Shown piece after piece: positions 13,862 to 18,309 of a stretch of DNA of 18,309 nucleotides. The notes under the pieces are model-generated. The model did not search any database, was not told where the DNA came from, and was given only the letters and a program-made list of their open reading frames with translations. Source of the stretch: RGIG5057 sp964642045 (lineage in GTDB: Bacteria > Bacillota > Clostridia > TANB77 > CAG-465); assembly GCA_964642045.1 (NCBI GenBank), contig CAZXLZ010000022.1, forward strand, positions 1 through 18,309. The letters run 5' to 3'. The stretch's first letter is position 1. The number at the start of each line of letters is the position of its first letter. Made by a program: the position numbers and the translations under genes.

Positions 13862-15628
13862 ATGGAAAAAAGTTTAAAGAAAATAAATATAAAAAATATT
13901 TTAGAGATATTACTTATGTTTTTAATACTTATTGGGGCAGTAAAAAAAGGTGGATTTTATATATCAGATATGGAGGTAATATCTTTTTTTATAATTCTTA
14001 TTAGCTCTATTTATATTATAATAGCTATGAAGGATAAAAAACTTAAAGTTAATATTTCACACATATTTTTAATGCTTTTATTTTTCTGTTATTTACTACC
14101 AGTAATTTTTAAAAAATATGTAGATAAAAGTTCAGCTATTTTTGAGGCTATAAAATACTTAGATATGTGCGCTATATATTTAGTTGTAACAAATAGCGAA
14201 AATAAAAAGGTGTACGAAATATTTTTGATAGTTTTGGGAGTTATAATAGGAATTTTTGGAATAGATGGACTTGCAAATAGGTATTTAATTCCAATACTTA
14301 ACATATTTGAAAGTGGTTATTTGAGTACATATTTAGATAGATTATCTAGCTTTATACAATATGCTAATACATGTGCAATAATACTTATTGTATCATTTTT
14401 ATTTAGCATTAAATATTTATTTATATATATAGATAATATAAAGAAGGAGTATAGTATTAGTAATATAAAAAGGCTAGAGCTTACTTATGTATCGGGTAGT
14501 TTCATACTTCTTTGTATATTTCTTACATCATCAAGACTTCCAATATTTTTAATGTTTGTATCATTAGTTATAATATGTATATTTAATAAAGAAGATAAAT
14601 TAATAAAGATTATTACTATTATATCTCAGATTATAATTTCTATGATATTTTCAAATATAATAGGATCTCTTATATATAAAGATGTATTTGATATATATAT
14701 AGCCAGCACACTATTTTTAATACTTTCATTTGTTATATATAATATTATATTATATAAAGTTATGATGAATATTAAAATTTGGTATATGTCAGAAAATTTA
14801 AAATCTAATAGAAAAATATATAAAGTTATTATTTGTCTAGTAATATTTATTGGTTTATATATAATAATAGGTTTAAATATATCAAGCAGCCTTGTCATAT
14901 CAGAAAATTATAAAAATCTAGAAATAAAAAGAAACTTTAATTTTGATAAAAATAACAATATTCAGCAGCTAGATATGAAAATTAAAAATAGTGATGAAGA
15001 TTCAGATTATATAATAGAAATATATGAACAAAATAATATAGGTGTAGAAAAACTAGTTGCAAAATTTGAAGATGAAGGTTCTAAAACAGGAGATTTTAGT
15101 ATAAAACTTTCAAAATCTGATGATATAGCATGCTATATATTAAAAGCTAAATGTAATAAAGGAAAAATTAGTATAAACAGTTTTAAATTAAATGGAAAAA
15201 ATATATGTTTAGATTATTTATTACTTCCAAGTGATTTAGTTTTTAGATTTAAAGAAAAAATATTTGGAAGTGTATCTAATAGAGTAAGAATTGAATATAT
15301 AAAAGATGGTATGAAAATATTTAAAACATCACCAATAGTTGGCAGAGGTGGAGAAGCGTTTAGGTATCTATATAAAGATTTTCAAACAGGAAATTATAAT
15401 ACGACAGAAGTTCATAGTAGTTTTATACAAATTTTAATAGAATCTGGTATACTAGGATTTTTATGTATTACAGCTTGGACTATTTATATTATTGTAAAAT
15501 CTGAGAATAATATAAATAAACTTATATTTGTTGCGTTTATGTTACATAGCGCACTTGACTTAAATTTCTCATATTGTATATCTGCAGTTATAGCTGCGCT
15601 TATTGCGTCAAATGTTATAAAAAAATAA
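13862..15628 (+). CDS. O-antigen ligase / Wzy-like polysaccharide polymerase family membrane protein
   Basis: This 588-residue polytopic protein fits the O-antigen ligase/polymerase family, which joins lipid-linked glycans outside the membrane. Many hydrophobic helices fill residues 1 to about 340. An extracytoplasmic, beta-rich, charged domain occupies about 345-480, and helices close the C-terminus. Family-like signatures are SFIQYANTCA (about 160-170), the TSSR turn at 222-225, the SPIVGRGGEAFRYLY loop at about 487-501, and EVHSSFIQILIESGILG at about 515-531. ATG 13862 is chosen because AGGAG sits 5 bases before it; a GTG at 13856 would overlap that site. No glycosyltransferases or sugar-nucleotide genes lie nearby, so its glycan is unknown. 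The substrate cannot be named. Confidence 0.8.
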   Translation: MEKSLKKINIKNILEILLMFLILIGAVKKGGFYISDMEVISFFIILISSIYIIIAMKDKKLKVNISHIFLMLLFFCYLLPVIFKKYVDKSSAIFEAIKYLDMCAIYLVVTNSENKKVYEIFLIVLGVIIGIFGIDGLANRYLIPILNIFESGYLSTYLDRLSSFIQYANTCAIILIVSFLFSIKYLFIYIDNIKKEYSISNIKRLELTYVSGSFILLCIFLTSSRLPIFLMFVSLVIICIFNKEDKLIKIITIISQIIISMIFSNIIGSLIYKDVFDIYIASTLFLILSFVIYNIILYKVMMNIKIWYMSENLKSNRKIYKVIICLVIFIGLYIIIGLNISSSLVISENYKNLEIKRNFNFDKNNNIQQLDMKIKNSDEDSDYIIEIYEQNNIGVEKLVAKFEDEGSKTGDFSIKLSKSDDIACYILKAKCNKGKISINSFKLNGKNICLDYLLLPSDLVFRFKEKIFGSVSNRVRIEYIKDGMKIFKTSPIVGRGGEAFRYLYKDFQTGNYNTTEVHSSFIQILIESGILGFLCITAWTIYIIVKSENNINKLIFVAFMLHSALDLNFSYCISAVIAALIASNVIKK

Positions 15629-15669
15629 TAAAGTGAATAAAAATTTGATTTAAATTTTTCATTAATATA

Positions 15670-15698
15670 TTGAATAAAAAATTTTTATATGTTAAACT
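15670..15698 (+). promoter_or_regulatory. Probable promoter of the anchored-domain gene
   Basis: The -35 TTGAAT (15670-15675) is 17 bases from TAAACT (15693-15698), a weak -10 helped by an extended TG at 15690-15691. The leader to ATG 15747 is about 40 bases. Confidence 0.5.
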
Positions 15699-15746
15699 AA
15701 AAAAGTAGAAAAAGTATGAGTTATTTTAGAAATAGGAGGAAATTAT

Positions 15747-16271
15747 ATGAAAAAGAATACTAAAAATGGGAAAGTAAATGATAAGATGGTACTGGTTATA
15801 CTTGCTGTTGTTATTATTGCTGTATTAGTAGTATTAGTTATGACAAATCTTAACAAAGGTGACAAAACACCTGGTAATGATGTAAGAGATGATCAAAATG
15901 CAGTTGATAATCAAAATACACCAAATGATCCTGATAATCCAACTGCAGTTGTAGGTGGAGTTGAAAATAATAGTGAAGGATTTAAACAACCACATAGATA
16001 TGGAGTTTATACATTCAGCAACATAAAGGTAGAAACTTCTGCAGAAAAAAGTAGAATAACAGCTGACGTTTCAGCAGATGCTTCACAGTCACTAGAAGCA
16101 AAAATGGTAGAGTTTGCTCTATATGATACTGAAGGTAATCTTGCAATTAATATGGGAGTATATGTACCACAAATTGAACCAGGTGAGACTGGTAAAATAG
16201 ATGCATCTATAGATATGGATCTATCAAATATTGTTGACTTTGAAGTAAGAGAATATGGGGTTAACCAATAA
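15747..16271 (+). CDS. Membrane-anchored extracellular beta-domain protein (possible FxLYD-like)
   Basis: This 174-residue protein has a short basic N-terminus, one membrane helix (about 14-33, MVLVILAVVIIAVLVVLVM), and a linker rich in Asp, Asn and Pro (about 38-75) outside the cell. A compact beta domain (about 85-172) follows, with YTFSNIKVET, SQSLEAKMVEFALYDTEGN and PQIEPGETGKIDASI. That arrangement resembles FxLYD-type domains (strand, then polar/aromatic turn, then a PGET-like turn), though the match is by eye. No lipobox cysteine follows the helix, so it is a helix anchor, not a lipoprotein. AGGAGG precedes the ATG by 7 bases. It stands between the polymerase gene and spmA with its own promoter and terminator. 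Function unknown; a surface or spore-envelope role would be a guess. Confidence 0.75.
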   Translation: MKKNTKNGKVNDKMVLVILAVVIIAVLVVLVMTNLNKGDKTPGNDVRDDQNAVDNQNTPNDPDNPTAVVGGVENNSEGFKQPHRYGVYTFSNIKVETSAEKSRITADVSADASQSLEAKMVEFALYDTEGNLAINMGVYVPQIEPGETGKIDASIDMDLSNIVDFEVREYGVNQ

Positions 16272-16298
16272 ATATAGTAATATAATAAAAATATAACG

Positions 16299-16344
16299 TA
16301 TGCATAATATACTATTTTTAGTATGTTATGCATATATTTTTATT
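16299..16344 (+). terminator. Terminator between the anchored-domain gene and spmA
   Basis: A 16-bp stem (16299-16314 with 16319-16334, one U-G wobble) around a TTTT loop is followed by TATTTTTATT. An in-frame ATG of spmA (16328) lies inside the hairpin, so it is not used. CATAATAT (16303-16310) inside the stem fits the CATAnnnT form of a sigma-E -10, but no clear -35 was seen. Confidence 0.75.
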
Positions 16345-16354
16345 GGTGAAAAAA

Positions 16355-16933
16355 ATGTCAAAAATATGGTGCTTTATGATTGTAATAAGTATTGTAGTTA
16401 CAATCCTTTTAGGAAATGTAGGAATTATAACAAATAGTATATCATCACAAAGTGAAAAGGCAGTACAAAATGTATTAAGCCTAACTGGAATGATGTGCTT
16501 TTGGTCTGGTATATTTAATATACTTGAAAATACAAGTGTTATAAATAAAATATCAAAAAAGATGTCTAAAATAATAAGGCTTATATTTGATAAGGAAACT
16601 ATGTCTGATGAGGCAGAAAAATATATAGCACTTAACATTACAAGTAATCTTTTAGGTATAGGAAATGGAGCAACAGTAAATGGAATAAAAGCAATGAAAG
16701 AACTTGCTAAAGATTCTAAACCATTAAGAGCAAGTAATAACATGACAAAATTTGTTTTAATTAATACAGCATCAATTCAGCTTATTCCAACATCAATGAT
16801 AGCATTAAGATCTCTTTATTCGAGCGCAAAACCTAGCAACATAGTAATTCCTGTAATTATAGTAACATTTCTATCTTTTACAGCAGGACTTATTGCTATA
16901 AATATATTAAATAAAGTTATAAAGGAAGATTAA
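16355..16933 (+). CDS. spmA: Spore maturation protein A (SpmA)
   Basis: SpmA with SpmB is needed in Bacillus and Clostridium for full dehydration of the spore core and heat resistance; both are inner-membrane nucleoside-recognition (Gate) domain proteins. The 192-residue protein has a hydrophobic N-terminus (MSKIWCFMIVISIVVTILLG), the conserved loop LGIGNGATVNGIKAMKEL, and the conserved FVLINTASIQLIPTSMIALR segment, and matches the family length (about 195). The start ATG 16355 is preferred over the in-frame ATG 16328, which lies in the terminator; GGTGA (16345-16349) sits 5 bases upstream. spmB follows after 4 bases. A sporulation sigma factor probably controls it, but the promoter is not certain. 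Confidence 0.93.
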   Translation: MSKIWCFMIVISIVVTILLGNVGIITNSISSQSEKAVQNVLSLTGMMCFWSGIFNILENTSVINKISKKMSKIIRLIFDKETMSDEAEKYIALNITSNLLGIGNGATVNGIKAMKELAKDSKPLRASNNMTKFVLINTASIQLIPTSMIALRSLYSSAKPSNIVIPVIIVTFLSFTAGLIAINILNKVIKED

Positions 16934-16937
16934 GCTT

Positions 16938-17459
16938 ATGCTTGAATATATAACAATGTTAATAGTTCCAGTTATGATAATTTTTATTATAGCTGTTGGA
17001 ATAGCTGAAAAAAAAGATGTTTATTCACTATTTATATCTGGAGTACAAAATGGATTAAAGCTAGTAGTTAGTATATTTCCATATATATTAGGAATTACTG
17101 TTGCCATAGGCCTTTTAAAAGATAGTAATGCTATAAATTATATAATTTTACCATTTAGTAAAATTTTAGTAAGGTTTGGTATTCCAGAAGATATTTTACC
17201 AATTATGATGTTAAGGCCACTATCTGGTGGTGCATCTATGGCAATGGCAATGGAGGTGTTTGACTCATCTGGACCTGATTCTAAGTCTGGAAATATAGTA
17301 TCAATTATAATGGGAGCAACAGAAACAACCCTTTATACTATTACTATTTATTTTTCAGCTGTTAAAATAAAGAAAGTAAGGGGGACTTTGATAGCAGGTC
17401 TTATAGCAGATTTTGTTGCTATGATATCAAGTATAGTAATTGTAAATATTATGCTATAA
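16938..17459 (+). CDS. spmB: Spore maturation protein B (SpmB)
   Basis: SpmB partners SpmA in the membrane during spore core dehydration. The 173-residue protein has several membrane helices, with family features SGVQNGLKLVVSIFPYILG at about residues 34-52, and the highly conserved LRPLSGGASMAMAMEVF with SGPDS and the SIIMGATETTLYTITIYFSA stretch, the Gate-domain signature. The length is normal (about 175). AAGGA before the ATG lies at the end of spmA, so the pair is coupled. The presence of spmA/spmB points to an endospore former. Confidence 0.95.
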   Translation: MLEYITMLIVPVMIIFIIAVGIAEKKDVYSLFISGVQNGLKLVVSIFPYILGITVAIGLLKDSNAINYIILPFSKILVRFGIPEDILPIMMLRPLSGGASMAMAMEVFDSSGPDSKSGNIVSIIMGATETTLYTITIYFSAVKIKKVRGTLIAGLIADFVAMISSIVIVNIML

Positions 17460-17474
17460 AATATAATGTTATAA

Positions 17475-17503
17475 TTGACTTTACATAATAAAAGTGATAT
17501 AAT
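17475..17503 (+). promoter_or_regulatory. Promoter of the 54-residue membrane protein gene
   Basis: The -35 TTGACT (17475-17480), a 17-base spacer and TATAAT (17498-17503) with TG at 17495-17496 form a near-consensus vegetative promoter. The leader to ATG 17558 is about 48 bases. Confidence 0.8.
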
Positions 17504-17557
17504 GTATTCATAAATTTTGATATGCTTAGATTAAATAATTATTTGAAAGGATATATT

Positions 17558-17722
17558 ATGTTTTCAGTATTTAACATTATACTTCCAGTGTTTTCAATTA
17601 TTTGTGTTTTAATCCTTATATTAAACACAGCAAAGATGTTTAAAGTAATTAAGGAGGAGAGATTACATTATAAAGGAAAAATAAATAGAAAAAGGAAAAT
17701 TTTTCGTAAAAAGATTTGGTAA
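17558..17722 (+). CDS. Small membrane protein with basic C-terminus, 54 residues
   Basis: I do not recognise this protein. One membrane helix spans about residues 4-25 (FNIILPVFSIICVLILILN), and the rest is strongly basic (KINRKRKIFRKKIW), so by the positive-inside rule the C-terminus probably lies in the cytosol. The start ATG 17558 is chosen over the one at 17522 because GAAAGGAT (17545-17552) stands 5-7 bases before it and the predicted transcript begins near 17510. A good promoter and terminator bracket it, which supports real expression. It could be a small regulator of a membrane complex; nothing proves this. Confidence 0.65.
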   Translation: MFSVFNIILPVFSIICVLILILNTAKMFKVIKEERLHYKGKINRKRKIFRKKIW

Positions 17723-17767
17723 TGATGCTAATTAAAGTATGAGCATTTACCGCATAAAAAAGAAAAT

Positions 17768-17807
17768 ATACCAACATAGACTTTTAGTTTATGTTGGTAT
17801 TTCTTTA
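17768..17807. terminator. Bidirectional terminator between the small membrane gene and porB
   Basis: ATACCAACATAGAC (17768-17781) pairs with GTTTATGTTGGTAT (17787-17800), one G-U wobble, around TTTTA. T-rich sequence follows on the plus strand and A-rich precedes it, so it serves both convergent genes; the porB stop is at 17808. Confidence 0.85.
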
Positions 17808-18309
17808 TTATATATTAGTATTTTTTTCCTGATTTAATAAGTATTCCCATTTTTTATCTACTTCATCTTGAATGGCTTTAATCATCCATTCGTTTCCTTC
17901 ATAAAATAGGTGTTTAAACCTTTTCTGCATTTTTAAGAATTCTTCTACTGGAAGTTTTTTAGCAGGTTTATACGTTATTTTATATACGCCATCTTTTATT
18001 TCATAAAGTGGCCAAAAACAAGTATCTACTGCAAGTCTTGATATTAAACTTAAATCTTCAGGATTATAACCCCAGCCTCTTGGGCAAGGAGAAAGAACTG
18101 ATACATATGAAGGTCCTTCAGTATAGATTGCAGATTCACTTTTTTCATATAGGTCTTTTAGATTACCTATAAGTGCAGTTTGTGCAACATATTTAGCACC
18201 GCTTTTTGCCATAATTTCAGTTAAATCTTTTCTAGGCTGAATTTTGCCAGTAGTTATCTCTTTTCCAACAGGAGAGGTAGTAGTATCAGCAAAACGCGGA
18301 GTAGAAGAA
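17808..18309 (-). CDS. porB: Pyruvate:ferredoxin oxidoreductase beta subunit, C-terminal part (5' end beyond window)
   Basis: PorB is the TPP-binding subunit of pyruvate:ferredoxin oxidoreductase, which turns pyruvate into acetyl-CoA, CO2 and reduced ferredoxin in anaerobes. The frame stays open from stop 17808 to the window edge, giving 166 residues. Visible family features are TTTSPVGKEITTGK with QPRKDLTEI, MAKSGAKYVAQTA, EGPSYVSVLSPCPRGWGY, and the C-terminal region PVEEFLKMQKRF followed by DEVDKKWEYLL. An ATG at 18210-18212 is internal, not the start: the homologous sequence continues upstream of it. The TPP pocket (GDG..N) lies outside the window. A closely related 2-oxoacid:ferredoxin oxidoreductase is possible, but the tail fits PorB best. 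Confidence 0.9.
   Translation of the reverse strand, partial: SSTPRFADTTTSPVGKEITTGKIQPRKDLTEIMAKSGAKYVAQTALIGNLKDLYEKSESAIYTEGPSYVSVLSPCPRGWGYNPEDLSLISRLAVDTCFWPLYEIKDGVYKITYKPAKKLPVEEFLKMQKRFKHLFYEGNEWMIKAIQDEVDKKWEYLLNQEKNTNI

Noticed and set aside
16007..16743. Two minus-strand frames opposite the anchored-domain gene and spmA
   Set aside because: They overlap genes with clear family features on the plus strand and lack ribosome sites.

Overview
The window comes from a very AT-rich, low-GC Gram-positive bacterium, most likely an endospore-forming member of the Clostridia. The support is strong ATA/AGA codon preference, AGGAGG-type ribosome sites, sigma-A promoters with an extended -10 (TGATATAAT recurs at six promoters), a PASTA-domain kinase with its PP2C phosphatase, the spore maturation pair spmA/spmB, and a pyruvate:ferredoxin oxidoreductase subunit typical of anaerobes. 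No rRNA, tRNA, CRISPR array or recognisable riboswitch was seen.

Bases 1-3182 form an accessory region. It opens with the terminator of an unseen upstream gene. It then carries four small, mutually related proteins of about 110-120 residues (258-587, 1450-1791, 2180-2521, 2778-3140) that share a W-[RH]-P ... P-[AG]-G-[FM]-[IV]-P-x-F core and a C-terminal W-x-G. They are interleaved with two unrelated unknown genes (624-1256 on the minus strand and 2561-2755) and an apparent IS3-family end remnant (from about 1818). I do not recognise this family; it is the best candidate here for something undescribed.

Bases 3325-11792 hold one long plus-strand core operon: prpC-like phosphatase, prkC-like PASTA kinase, rsgA, a divergent ribulose-phosphate 3-epimerase (rpe), scpB and addB. 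The genes overlap or lie within about 20 bases of each other, and the unit ends in a strong bidirectional terminator. It joins a cell-wall/growth-sensing kinase module to ribosome assembly, chromosome condensation and recombinational repair. The usual partners scpA and addA are not beside scpB and addB.

Bases 11791-13766 are minus-strand: a lemA/DUF3137 membrane pair with its own promoter, then a small unknown acidic protein with a consensus promoter and a 19-base palindrome in its leader.

Bases 13812-17800 are plus-strand: an isolated O-antigen-ligase/Wzy-like polymerase, a membrane-anchored single-domain protein, spmA-spmB, and a 54-residue membrane protein. The right edge holds the C-terminal part of a pyruvate:ferredoxin oxidoreductase beta subunit on the minus strand, cut by the window end.
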